From Ceratothoa steindachneri (taxonomy: Eukaryota; Arthropoda; Malacostraca; Isopoda; Cymothoidae): 64,000 nt of DNA. A program made the translations under genes and the position numbers. The stretch lies in the NCBI GenBank assembly GCA_963969495.1, contig OZ018324.1, positions 161,537,758 through 161,601,757 of the forward strand, given 5' to 3'. How positions within the stretch are numbered: position 1 is the stretch's first letter; each line of letters begins with the position of its first letter. The notes under the pieces were generated by a model. That model was not told the DNA's origin. It saw only the letters and a list, made by a program, of their open reading frames with translations, and ran no database searches. Below are positions 1-11,589 of this stretch, piece after piece.

Positions 1-737
1 ACATAGATAAACTTTTATTTGAAACAGAAGGAAAATTGATTATTCAATAAATTCTAAGAAACGGGCGGAAACCATAAGATTATCAAGAAACTATTGCCCT
101 TTTTAGAAGACATGAAAAATAATTGTAAGTTTTTAAAATTGTTCTGAATTTTCTTCAAGACATATAAAGATAACTAGTAATTCCTAGGCAATTTTTAAGC
201 TATAATAATCTAGGGTTTGGTTATTTTGTTCTTTTTACCAATAGACATTGTTTAAACCCAGCTGAGTGAATGCCATTCTAATATTCTCCGTGTATATAAT
301 TCTCCTTCTTCTTCTCCTTTTTTCCTCAAGTCTCTATGGTGTCCAAAATTTCGTTGAAGTATTCCATTATGAATGCATCAACTGTCACTGAGCATCAGTT
401 AGTCTGTCGCCACGAAATACGCTTACGATTGGCTGTAACCAATTCAACAAATTGGGTGCATCCAATATATGCCTGAATTAAGTCTCACTTTCTGATATCT
501 GCCTTTATCCAATTGATTTCACTGTCGGTCCCAAATTTCACAACCGACCAATCATAAGTGGCCAGATCGAGAGTGCGTGTAACCTGATTTGCCTAAACTG
601 ATCATTTTCCTTGGCATTCAACTAAGCTGGAACAAGGTTTTGATTTATCAATCCAGTGTTCGTTAGTCAAGATCTGATCGTTGTGAATAAAAAAAACAAA
701 AGGAGGAAATCTTCCCTTTCATGCCCCATCCTCTACT

Positions 738-741
<4 letters not shown>
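1..741. other. AT-rich stretch, no gene recognised
   Basis: No open reading frame with recognisable protein content on either strand. The sequence is unique-looking AT-rich DNA ending at a TA microsatellite. Confidence 0.6.

Positions 742-791
<50 letters not shown>
742..791. repeat. (TA)n microsatellite
   Basis: Uninterrupted TA dinucleotide run of about 50 bp. It directly abuts a Penelope-like terminal sequence on its right, the first of several such junctions in the window. Confidence 0.95.
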
Positions 792-795
<4 letters not shown>

Positions 796-845
796 GTGAA
801 AAACAAGTACGCTATCGATAAAAGCATTTTTATTTATCTGGGTTT

Positions 846-880
846 GAACGTTTCGAGGTCCTAGCCTCATCATCGGCACT
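846..880 (-). ncRNA. Hammerhead-like core in PLE tail (degenerate)
   Basis: On the minus strand the order is CCGATGA (876-870), one unpaired T, a GAGG/CCTC stem with a six-base loop, then GAAACGTT. This matches the hammerhead order CUGAUGA - stem II - GAAA - minimal ACGU stem III - H17, except for U4 to C and the extra T. Stem I is weak (two pairs). PLE terminal repeats are known to carry minimal type I hammerheads, so this is probably a decayed one. Confidence 0.35.
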
Positions 881-1002
881 AAGAAACTAAGATAATAAAG
901 AGTTTAAATTTATAGTTTTCATAAAATACTAAAATTGAATAGTGGAAATAAGGATAAGCTGCTTAATACAAGAATAAAACATTCATTAATTCATGATATA
1001 AT

Positions 1003-1095
1003 GTAAAGATTGGATGCATCCGATCTTTACAATGTATCACGAGTAGGATAGCTAACCTATCTTACTCGAACGTTCTAGTTTGATCTAGAATCGTT
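1003..1095. repeat. Three adjacent imperfect palindromes
   Basis: Three hairpins lie one after another: 1003-1030 (14-bp arms, no spacer, one mismatched pair), 1040-1068 (12-bp arms, five-base loop, one mismatched pair) and 1069-1095 (10-bp arms, six-base loop, one bulge). The function is unknown. They sit in the presumed non-coding end of a PLE. Confidence 0.7.
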
Positions 1096-1592
1096 TGCCA
1101 AAACTTTTAAAAATTTTCGGAGTGTAGGCCTATTTAAATAAATGCCTATGCAATCATTTAAACATGAATTATCCATGTTGCCATAATCTTGCATTCGCTT
1201 TTCATTGACTATTATAAAAAAAAAACATTTATCTACAATAAGTTTTTGTTTTATTTAAATATGGCATGCAAATAAAAGAATGTACTTGCTAAAATATAGG
1301 AACGAAAAATGGATTCAAACTTAAGCAATATTCAAATGGGCCTCTAAATTAGACTTCATGTCTGAAGATCTCTATTTTATGCATACATCTCTCGTTGCTA
1401 AAAAAGGGGAACAAGGCGCATTCATTAAGGATAGAGAAAAAATAGGGCCCTTTGAACAAAGCAAACTTCAGGATATAGTGGAAGCTATAATATACTTGAA
1501 GTGGAGCTCGACAAACCATGAGGCAAGATTCCAAGATAATTGATGGACCAACGAATTTGATGATTGGACTCTTAGACTATAAAAACCCGACC

Positions 1593-1599
<7 letters not shown>
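1096..1599. other. Unassigned AT-rich DNA
   Basis: A 61-codon plus-strand reading frame (1358-1543) and its minus-strand counterpart have no recognisable motif, and nothing supports their being coding. No other feature is seen. Confidence 0.5.

Positions 1600-1657
<58 letters not shown>
1600..1657. repeat. (TA)n microsatellite
   Basis: TA dinucleotide run of about 58 bp. Confidence 0.95.
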
Positions 1658-3463
<1,806 letters not shown>

Positions 3464-4397
3464 CACGAGTGGCGGTCAATAAGTTTTGCGAATCGGTAGG
3501 GCAAAACAGAGGAAGGGGGATGGCTGTTTGTGGGGGTGTTAGGACAAGTTATGACGAGTCAGGATCTGCAGCCGCACACCCTTGCCTCGTCTATCTAAGA
3601 AGCAGTAGCTGATCACAGATCGTCAGTCACAAATTTTTCAACAATGGAGAAGGTTGAGCACCGCGCAGTGATCAAACTTTTGACCAAGGAAGGCAAGAAT
3701 GCAAGAGATCCATGAACGCATGGTTGCAGTGTACACCGACACCGCCCCTTCCTATGCAACCATTGCTCGCTGGAATAGGGAGTTCCGCCATGGTCGTGAG
3801 TCCCTTGAAGATGACCCCCGTCCAGGACGCCCGCCAGACGTGACCAACGAGGACAATGTGGCCCGTCTGGAGAGGATGATCCTCGGAAATTGGCGGGTGA
3901 AGGTCGAAAATATCGAGCGACAACTTAGAATATCACATGGAAGTGTTATCAATATCATCCAGGACAATTTGGCCATGACCAAGGTCTCTGCCTTTTGGGT
4001 CCCTAGAAACCTCACGCCTCATGATTGACTTCAACGTAGTTAAAGTCCACAAGGCCAGAGTTGCACAAGCTGCCCTGCACGAGTGCGGGTTCGAGGAGCT
4101 TAACCACCTTTCCCCTACAGTCCAAATCTGGCCCCTAGCTACTACTTTTTATTCCGCCAGCTCAAGGCTGCACTGTGAAGACGCTGGTTTGGGGACGATG
4201 AAGATGTCCAGCTCGCCGTCCAGGAGTGGATTGAACAGCAGTCGGGATATTTCTGGTTGTCGGCAATTCAAAGCCTCAGGGACAAGTGGCGCAAGTGCAT
4301 TGAAGTCGAGGGTAGTTATATTGGAAAATAATAAAACACTTTTCCTCATATCTCGTTTCCTTATATCCGAATTGCAAAACCTATTGACCGCCCTTCG
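3464..4397 (+). mobile_element. Mariner-type DNA transposon, internally deleted, TIRs retained
   Basis: Left end (about 3466-3500) and right end (reverse complement of about 4365-4397) share the core GGCGGTCAATA and the block TTTTGC, forming terminal inverted repeats of about 30 bp. Both ends are flanked by TA, the mariner target duplication, inside a TA-rich array. The element is about 930 bp, compared with about 1.3 kb for full-length mariners. The missing part lies inside the transposase gene, so this copy cannot encode its own transposase. It could be mobilised in trans if a related active element exists. Confidence 0.85.
3643..4330 (+). pseudogene. Mariner transposase pseudogene
   Basis: The likely start is ATG at 3643 (MEKVEHRAVIKLL). 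A one-base frameshift near 3700 shifts reading into the frame that gives the paired helix-turn-helix region: SYATIARWNREFRHG, the linker DDPRPGRPPDV, then WRVKVENIERQLRISHG, and VPRNLTPHD at about 4020. The sequence then jumps to HECGFEELNH, so the segment that carries the first catalytic aspartates is deleted. The C-terminal part reads SPNLAPSYYFLFRQLKAAL where mariners have SPDLAPSD, so the final catalytic aspartate is asparagine. Another frameshift lies near 4110 and a stop follows RQLKAAL. It ends with RDKWRKCIEVEGSYI. It is clearly inactive. Confidence 0.85.
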
Positions 4398-4849
4398 TAT
4401 ATATTATGGCTGTTCAAGTTCATATTGTGAAAATATAAAAGTTGTGGCAGACTTAAATGTATATGTTGTCATTTTTTTCCACTTTGAGGCGTATAGGTCC
4501 ACATAAAATTTGAACTTGATCAGATATGATAAAAAGGTCCACCAGATCGACACATTCTCCTTCTCTCCATGCGGCCGCCACCTGGTCCATTATTGAGGTG
4601 ACGTTGGCAGTCAGTCAAGTGGATTGGCCTTTGGAAGTGTCTTTTTGGTGTATAGCCATCACCAACTTCTTATTTCTTTTGGTGGCAAATTGGTACGAAC
4701 ATTACTTGTTGTTTGGTGAACTGAAAGTTATCATTTTCAGTCGCGATAACTAACGGAAAAGAGAACTTCAATATTCCCATTTTTCCTTTCACAAGTGCGA
4801 TTGTTTCTATTTGCAAACAGTGGTGGTTGATCGGTCACCCGGAGGAGAA
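4398..4849. other. Unassigned DNA between two mobile elements
   Basis: A 75-codon plus-strand frame (4526-4753) has a hydrophobic stretch but no recognised motif. No splice signals were identified. Confidence 0.4.
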
Positions 4850-6113
4850 CATCACCGAGAGCCGTTCACGTCACAAGTAGGGACAAGGTGTACCTCTTGG
4901 AAGTAGCCAAGATCTCCCAAGGCACTGAGCATCACATGGCAGAGGCAGTCCTCAAGGCAGTATCTGACGCTGGACTGGAGGCGCGCATTCAAAGAATCGT
5001 GTTTGATACTACTGCTTCGAACACGGTTTCCAATGAAGGAACCTGCATCAAGATTCAGGAGGGTTTTGGAAGGAATCTCCTCTGGTTTTTGTCAAGACAC
5101 CACATCCTGGAAGTGATCCTTGGGGAGGTTTTCAAACACTGTTATGGACTATCTCGAGGGCATAAAGTCTCTCTCTCTTCGTCCGAATCCACGCCTAGTG
5201 GGACTTCCTCGACCATAAATCTTGGATGTCCTCCATGGTTTAAAAAGCTTCCTTCCTCTACTGACACGTGAGCTGTCTGATGAAAGGGAGGCAGATTTGA
5301 GCGAGCTCAAACGTGCCATCTAACAAGAAAGCCATCCAAAAGACGACTACAAGAAGCTCTTGGTTCTCTCCTACATCTTTTTGAGGGCACCAGGAGCGTT
5401 TTATCAAGCCAGATGGATGTCGAATGGAATCTACGCTCTCAAGATTTTCCTCTTCAGGTCTCAGTTTCAGGTGACCTCTCACGAAATTCGAACCATGGAA
5501 CAGGTGTCCCTCCTTATCGCCCTCCTTTACGCTATTCAGTGGAACGCGGCCATGGCTCCTTCCCATACTTGAAACAACGATCTCCTCTTCATGAGGGAAA
5601 TTTGCAGAGGAATCCCCAATAAGCGCGTTGCTGAAGTGGTGTTAATGGCATTCAAGCGCCATCTCTGTTACGTGTCAGAAGATTGGTTCTCTCTCTCTCT
5701 CTCTCTCTCACTCTCTCTTCGACGAAATGGTTACAAAGGAAGAGAAGGACTCCATGGTCCAGAACATGAAGAGCGAGGGGAAGGGACTGAAATGTCTGGA
5801 TGGAAAGGCCTTTAATCCCAACAAGACTCTTTCAGGCTTCTTCAGTGCCCGGTCGAGAAAGGCGCGGGATCTCCTGCTCCTAGGACAAAGAGAGGAACTG
5901 ACCACACTCTTGGCTAAGAACCCCGCCAGTTGGGAGGGGTATCCTCTTTTCTGAAAGAGGAAGAGGGTGCTTGACCAGGTGAAGATGGTCAATGACATTG
6001 CCGAACGGGAAGTGGCCCTGATGACCACCTTCAACGCCACCATCACCAGAGAAAAAGCTCAGAAGCAGTGCCTTCTGAAGGTGGTGGCCAAGGACAGCCC
6101 TCCTGAAGCCTGA
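4850..6113 (+). pseudogene. RNase-H-like mobile gene of the FDTTASNT family, decayed
   Basis: A long coding remnant can be followed through two frames. It begins with SRDKVYLLEVAKISQGT, then RIQRIVFDTTASNT, where an aspartate sits at the end of a hydrophobic strand as in transposase-like RNase H folds, then GRNLLWFLSRHHILEV. Further on are FLRAPGAFYQARWMSNGIY, LKIFLFRSQF, a C-terminal VNDIAEREVALM and EKAQKQCLLKVV, with a stop at 6111-6113. I recall proteins with this layout as repeated, unnamed ORFs in arthropod and cnidarian genomes; the link to hAT-like transposases is an inference. Breaks: stops near 5321, at 5570-5572 and 5952-5954, a frameshift near 5230-5265, and another caused by a CT run at 5696-5719. 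It is distinctly richer in GC than the flanking DNA. Confidence 0.6.
5690..5720. repeat. (CT)n run inside the pseudogene
   Basis: A CT repeat of about 28 bp with one CA interruption falls in the reading frame between EDWFSL and FDEMV and shifts the frame. It probably grew by slippage from a short Ser-Leu coding stretch. Confidence 0.85.
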
Positions 6114-6393
6114 TCGATAGGACTCCGAATAAAGCAAGGAGGGCCTTTGGGAACTGTTTTTTTTTGTTTTCAGTTCAAAAATAATGTTATTGCATTTGTA
6201 CTTCTGTGCATGCAAAAGGAAATATATATTAGAACTTCTATTTTCATATTTGCGAAATTTTGTTTCCTTTATTGTTTGTTTTTGAAAAATAGTTGATTCG
6301 TGGGGTACCCCTAAACAATGTCCGATTACAATAAAATTTGGCACGAATCTTTTACCTTTGTAGTGGAACAAAAACAACATGTGAACTAGTCTA

Positions 6394-6470
<77 letters not shown>

Positions 6471-6724
6471 AAAATCACGAGAGGTAACACGTGGATAAGT
6501 AGAGAAGTGTAAGTATAAGCCCCTGCCTGTTTTCCTTAGATCTAGTCCTATCTTTCTTTCACTAATAAGACTTATCAGAGACCATTAGAAAAATCTGACC
6601 TCATAAGGAAAACATTGCTTTGTATAAATACGGTGTCTCTCTATTTTGTGAGATATTGTGAGTTTGAAAATGTTAAGACAATGAAAGTGCTAACTCCAAT
6701 CAATCTTTTTCTTATTTCTTACCT

Positions 6725-6770
<46 letters not shown>

Positions 6771-6781
6771 TAAAACCACAT
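6114..6781. repeat. Non-coding DNA with two (TA)n arrays
   Basis: Two TA arrays lie at 6397-6468 and 6727-6769. The DNA between and before them has no recognisable coding content. A TATAAATA at about 6634 has no gene attached. Confidence 0.8.
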
Positions 6782-7215
6782 TAATAGGACTAATTTTATA
6801 TGCGAAACCAGGTTTCGATGGACACGTCCATCGTTGTCAATCGCTAGTGAACAAGTGAGATACAGAAGTTGCTTAACGTACAAACACACAAATCAGTGGC
6901 GCTAAGGTGGATTATGCGAGAATGTGTCGGCCTTTTTGAGAAACGGAGGTATGAATTTCTTGCTTATTAGGGTATTATCAGTATTGAATTGGCCGTCTGA
7001 AGTATTAAAGTTGGAAATTTCTTTAGTAAGTGCCGATTCAATTAAGCGTCGATGTATATAATTGTGAGACTTATAAACTATTTTAGCATTATTAATATCA
7101 ATTTGATGATTTTCCTTGAACATATGTAGAAATAAACTCGAAGAGAGGGCACCACGTCGCATATCGCATTTATGCGAGGTGAAACCTGGTTTCGCATTTT
7201 TAATTAGTCCTATTA
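6782..7215 (-). mobile_element. PLE fragment bounded by inverted repeats
   Basis: A 35-bp sequence at 6782-6816 (with TAATAGGACTAATTTTATAT and GCGAAACCAGGTTTC) recurs in inverted form at 7181-7215, so the unit is about 434 bp with inverted ends. PLEs commonly have terminal repeats that may be inverted. Just inside the left arm lies a perfect 8-bp hairpin (CGATGGAC/GTCCATCG, 6816-6833). A TA array abuts on each side within about 50 bp. Confidence 0.65.
6902..7190 (-). pseudogene. PLE GIY-YIG domain C-terminal remnant
   Basis: The minus-strand frame encodes SSSLFLHMFKENHQID, NNAKIVYKSHNYIHRRLIES and ALTKEISNFNTSDGQFN. This matches the last third of a PLE GIY-YIG endonuclease domain; the plus-strand copy at 29240-29354 has NYNHQIDYSKARIIYNCKD and KRKIVES at the same place. 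The reverse transcriptase part is missing. Of the PLE fragments here it is one of the least broken (about 86 codons without a stop). Confidence 0.7.
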
Positions 7216-7261
7216 CCTTAGTATTATCCCTATAGTTACACGTACGCTACTGTACTTTTTT

Positions 7262-7263
<2 letters not shown>

Positions 7264-7335
<72 letters not shown>

Positions 7336-7343
7336 ATATATAT
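7264..7343. repeat. (TA)n microsatellite
   Basis: About 80 bp of TA repeat with one TTT interruption at 7320-7323. Confidence 0.95.
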
Positions 7344-7837
7344 TCTATGATTTGCGTGCTGAACTTTAAACTAAATGATCCAGGGTTTTATTGCAAACGC
7401 AGCCACCACCCCGAAAATTCTAGGGCCATCTCGATAGCTTATGTTTCTAAACTTCTCATGAAACCCATCCTCATAAAATTCTTCATTTCCTCTCGGATCA
7501 GCGAATTTAACCAAAGTCCAACCACAATGCTTTTGAAGTTAGGGAGAAGTGAGTTAAAATACGACTGCTTACAATTTCAAACTCAGGCCTCCGTCATCGC
7601 AGACATACGACAGGTCAGCGATGTTGCCCTTCAGGATCATGTCTCACTATAAATCACGGCACTACCTTCACCACCTGCGGCAGTAGTCAATCAAGTTAAT
7701 GACGATCGACTAGACAACCTAAGGAGTTTCTTCGAGAACGCGGCTGCTGCCCTTGGCACCAATGACTGATGAAAACGAGCCGCGAATTCTGCTGTTACTG
7801 CTTTTTTTAATAAATTTTAGGTAATTAATTATTGTAC
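7344..7837. other. Unassigned DNA
   Basis: The plus strand is fairly open (to 7652, then about 7660-7770 encoding NLRSFFENAAAALG before a stop). The composition suggests an old coding repeat such as a gag-like segment, but I recognise no family. Confidence 0.35.
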
Positions 7838-8640
7838 TGCCCTAAAATCTTCATTGAGAGTAGGTTTTTAGTGTTTTATACATAATATTTCAAGTTTTCT
7901 TAGGCATTGAAGGTTGTTATTAGAGGCTAGTACTTTAAAATTAGCAATAGAAATACCGGTCTTACAGTTTAAGGCGTGTTCCCTAATGGAAGACTTCTCC
8001 TTTCTACTCAATAATTTGCCTGAGCGCCAACTAATTTCCATATAAGCAGAGAAACCTGGCTCCAAGAGACCTAATAGTGCTGCCAATGTAAGAGGCGCTA
8101 GTACAAATCGGACACTTAAAAAAATAAACAACATCACTCCGGAACCCCAAAGAAATAGGATCTTTATTGGTGAAGAAACTTCTTACTGATGATTTGTTTA
8201 TAAAAACTATTTTGAGGTTAATTTGGTGAAAATCTTTTAAAAATAAATAAGTTTTCTATAAAAACTATCGTTTAAAAAACACCTATGAAATTACCAGATA
8301 TAGGGGCATCTTAGGAACATTTACAGAGAGTTGAGGGGGGGTGGTCAATGAATTATTCAAACAACTACTTTTTAAAAACTCTAACATACAAGTTCGAAGG
8401 AAATGAATTCTTTATAAATCATTTTGGGGTAAAAACAAAATCATTATGAATTTAATGGCAGGTGGAAGTTAGAGTAGTAAGATTTTTTAGTGTGGATATT
8501 TTGTACTCAAAATCACAGAAACTAAAGTAATTAAAGCCCAGACCTGCGAGGTTAATTTCGGTAAGGGGTTATTGGAAATTTTCTCTGTTCATTATCATGG
8601 GTGACTAGAAGATCAAGAAAGGGCATCGTATCATTAGACT
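7838..8640 (-). pseudogene. Penelope-like element, RT end plus GIY-YIG domain, decayed
   Basis: Minus-strand reading with many stops and shifts. At about 8634 it has NDTMPFLDLLVTHDNE, the motif that follows the reverse transcriptase active site in PLEs, and TPYR. At about 8130-8060 it has VVYFFKCPICTSASYIGS, the YIG part of the nuclease. At about 8000-7850 it has KSSIREHALNC and FKVLASNNNLQCLRKLEILCI, then KPTLNEDFRAVQ near 7840. The order and spacing fit one PLE reading toward lower coordinates. It differs in sequence from the other PLE copies, so it represents a second PLE lineage. Confidence 0.7.
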
Positions 8641-8649
8641 ATACTTATA

Positions 8650-8719
<70 letters not shown>

Positions 8720-8728
8720 TATCTCTCT
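8650..8728. repeat. Compound (CT)n(TA)n microsatellite
   Basis: About 27 bp of CT, then about 42 bp of TA, then a short GATATCTCTCTC tail. Confidence 0.95.
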
Positions 8729-8929
8729 CAAGAAACCTTTTGTATAAATTAACTGTTATTCATTATGAGGTCATCAAAGATGAGCAAAGAATTACTGCAG
8801 AAGGAATGCATTTTTGTTTGCGATCAAGCCATTGTTATATTATATTATTATGCAATTAAGAACCCACATCGCATCTCCCTAACAATTCTGTCCAGAAATG
8901 ACTCATGGCAATTTCAAGACGAGAGAGAT
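8729..8929. other. Unassigned DNA
   Basis: Nothing recognised. An 85-codon frame from 8765 runs into the direct repeat that follows and looks fortuitous. Confidence 0.45.
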
Positions 8930-9575
8930 CAAGCAATATTCATACGTTGTAGATGTTGTCCTTCAAACAGTTCATGTGACATCCCAAACCATTTTTGTGG
9001 ACATTTCTTAAGGCATTCTTAGCTTGAATAAGGCCTAGGCATTACGAAACTTATTTAAAAAAGGCTTGCAGCAAGTTTAAAACAATTTAAACAGACAGAG
9101 AATGAATAACTGATATATTACATTTTAATTTAGCCTATTTAAAAGAACTACTGATCTATTACATTTCAAATCAGCTTTATCTGAAAGGAATACTGATCTA
9201 TTTAATTTCAAATCCGCCTTTTTTAAATGAAATACTGATCCAATATATTTTAACTCAGCATTTTCTGAAAGAAATAATGGTCTATTATAATTTAAAATAC
9301 CCCCTTTTCTAAAAGAAATACTGATCTATTACATTTAAAAGTAGTCTTTTCTGAAATAAATATTACAATGAAGCAATATTCACACGTTGCAAACTTTGTT
9401 TTTCACACAGTTTATGTAGTACCAAAACCATTTTTGTGGATATTTCCTAAAGCATTGCTAGCTTAAATAAAGCCTAATCTTTATTAAAGATAAAAAAACA
9501 CCTTACGACATCTTTGAAAAGTCTTATACAATAATAAAACTATCTTCAAACAATTTTCAGCAAATTTAGAACAAT
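8930..9575. repeat. Direct duplication flanking a 42-bp tandem array
   Basis: Left copy about 8930-9095 and right copy about 9369-9575 share AAGCAATATTCA.ACGTTG, CCATTTTTGTGGA.ATTTC and AGCTT.AATAA.GCCTA at matching spacing. Between them (9108-9362) are six tandem copies of a unit of about 42 bp built around ACTGATCTATTACATTT. The copies are diverged, so the array is old. Confidence 0.75.
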
Positions 9576-10489
9576 GTAAACAACTCAAAATAGTATTTTT
9601 GGCTTTTCAATGGCATTAAGGTCATTAAAAGCCAATAATGCAGTAAAAAAATTTTGCCCCCCTGTATATTGTCCAGACATTTTAAGTGTCTCTAGCTTTG
9701 AAAATTTCTTTACAGATCTCTTACAATATTTTAGTTGGAAATACTTTGATGGTTTTAGCTAAAATAAAAATATGTGAGTAAACAAACGAGGGAAAGTTTT
9801 TATGATTTATTTAATTCAGAAAGATTTTAAAAGTCTGGCCTTTGTTGTTTTGGGATTTAGGAGTTTTGTTGCAGCATCAATCAGGACGTTTTCGAAGCTT
9901 CCCACCTTCCACCCGCAGTAGGGTGTCTGGTGCAGCAGAAAACTGGAGGATCTTCTGAACTCCAAGGCTCAACGCTCGCATTGTTTCCTCCAGGCCTTAA
10001 ATTCTGCAGGATGATTTGGGCATATATCTTCCAAATACTTTCACTCACACCATCTTCACTACTTTCTTTACATTTATTTCCTTACACACTCCCTGTAGGG
10101 GTAAGGGACACCTCGTTAGTCGTCGATTTACATTTAGGAGGAAAGTCCTTCTATTCTGAATCTTTTCTCTTTGTATGAATTTGTTCCGTAGGGTCTGCGA
10201 TCCACCCTGCACACCTCTAAGCTAAACGATGTTATTACAGGTTATATTAATCTTAGCCTTCCTTGGCTGGCTTTGTTATACACAATTAGAAAATTATTAA
10301 CCTGATGCTTTGAAGCAATATTAGTTTGTTAGATTTCAACTTCTCTTAATGAAGATAAGAGGACCAAATATGAATCTCACATCTGTGAATAATAGGATTA
10401 CAATTGCACGCGATTTTCCAGTCCGCCGAAACATTGAAGTTTGAGCGTTTACACACACGAGAGAGTCCGTGATTTTGCCCCCCAAAATA
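9576..10489. other. Unassigned DNA
   Basis: The segment 9890-10190 is less AT-rich and includes an 82-codon frame (9930-10178) without known motifs. No feature can be supported. Confidence 0.4.
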
Positions 10490-10740
10490 AAGCGTTCTTT
10501 CAAAGAAGAGTATTCGAAAGTTTAAAAAAAGAAGAGAATTTAAGAGTTCGCACGAAGAAAAGTTTGATGGTTCTCACAAAGAAGAGAGTTCGCAGAGAGA
10601 AGTTTTGAGAATTCGCACAATGAAAGTTTAAGCTATATTACAAAGAAGAGAGTGAAATTCTGCACAAAAAAAAGAGTTTGAGAGTTAACACAAAGAAGAG
10701 TTTGTGAGCTTGCACATAGAAGAGTTACAAGGAAAGAAAG
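10490..10740. repeat. Diverged purine-rich tandem repeat
   Basis: About 250 bp built from variants of GAGAGTTCGCACAAAGAAGA with a period near 18 or 36 bp. Copies differ from one another at many positions. Confidence 0.7.
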
Positions 10741-11589
10741 TATTCAAGAGACCATTCGGTACATTACAATGGAGGTACGTATGTTTTGATTCTAAATATA
10801 TACAATACTACGTAAAAGGCATAGGTTAGTAAATATGAAATCTCTTTCCACCCACCTCTCAAACGTGTTTCCGTGCTTGAAAAAGTGAAATATATAACTG
10901 GTAATGTTTTAAAATAGACACGACCCCGAAATTCTAATGGAAAAGCAGGAACACATTAATATATACATAAAAATACTAACACTACTTAATAATCTAAACT
11001 TACAAACTGCTCTTTTTTTTCTTTTTTCTAATCAACACACATTGATTTATAATCAAAAGATTTTACTTACTAGGTTCAGTTTATTTGTAAAAGTCTCACA
11101 TGAACTATTGGACAGTACTATTCCAGATTGCAGATGTTAATAATTCTATAGGAAATTTTTGAGAAATATAAAAGTGCAAGAAAGTTTGATTAAGAAAGAA
11201 GAACAGAAAAAATTTACGATAGCTGGTTAATATGCTAAATAATAATAATAATAATACAATAGTAATATAATACTAAAATAATTATAATAATAATGAAATA
11301 ATAATAATAATATCTTACTAATACTAATCTAAACTTTAAACATGCTCTCATTTTTCTTATTTTCATACAATGTCTTGTCATTTCTTATCTAATGTTTCTA
11401 ATTATTATGTGCAGTCTAGTTGTAAAAGTCTTAACTGAACTAACGGGACACCACACTACTTCAGGTAACTGATTATAGATGGTTACAATTTTATAGGAAA
11501 ATAAAACTTCCACATAAACTAGTTCGAAGTATATTTGGAAGGATCCTTATGTTATTATTTCTTGTATAATTTGTGCTTATTTTGAACCA
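10741..11589. other. AT-rich DNA with short AAT runs
   Basis: Imperfect (AAT)n runs lie at 11230-11310. ATGGAG followed by GTACGT (10770-10781) resembles a start codon before a splice donor, but no downstream exon is visible and I do not call a gene. Confidence 0.4.

Larger units (their letters stand above)
792..1100 (-). mobile_element. Penelope-like element 3' tail (minus strand)
   Basis: Between the TA array at 742-791 and a cluster of palindromes at 1003-1095 lies non-coding DNA. Read on the minus strand it ends in the block GAGGCTAGGACCTCGAAACG, which I recall from the non-coding ends of crustacean PLEs. The PLE assignment rests on that block, a hammerhead-like core inside it, and the abutting TA array. 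No coding remnant is joined to it, so the left boundary is a guess. Confidence 0.4.
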
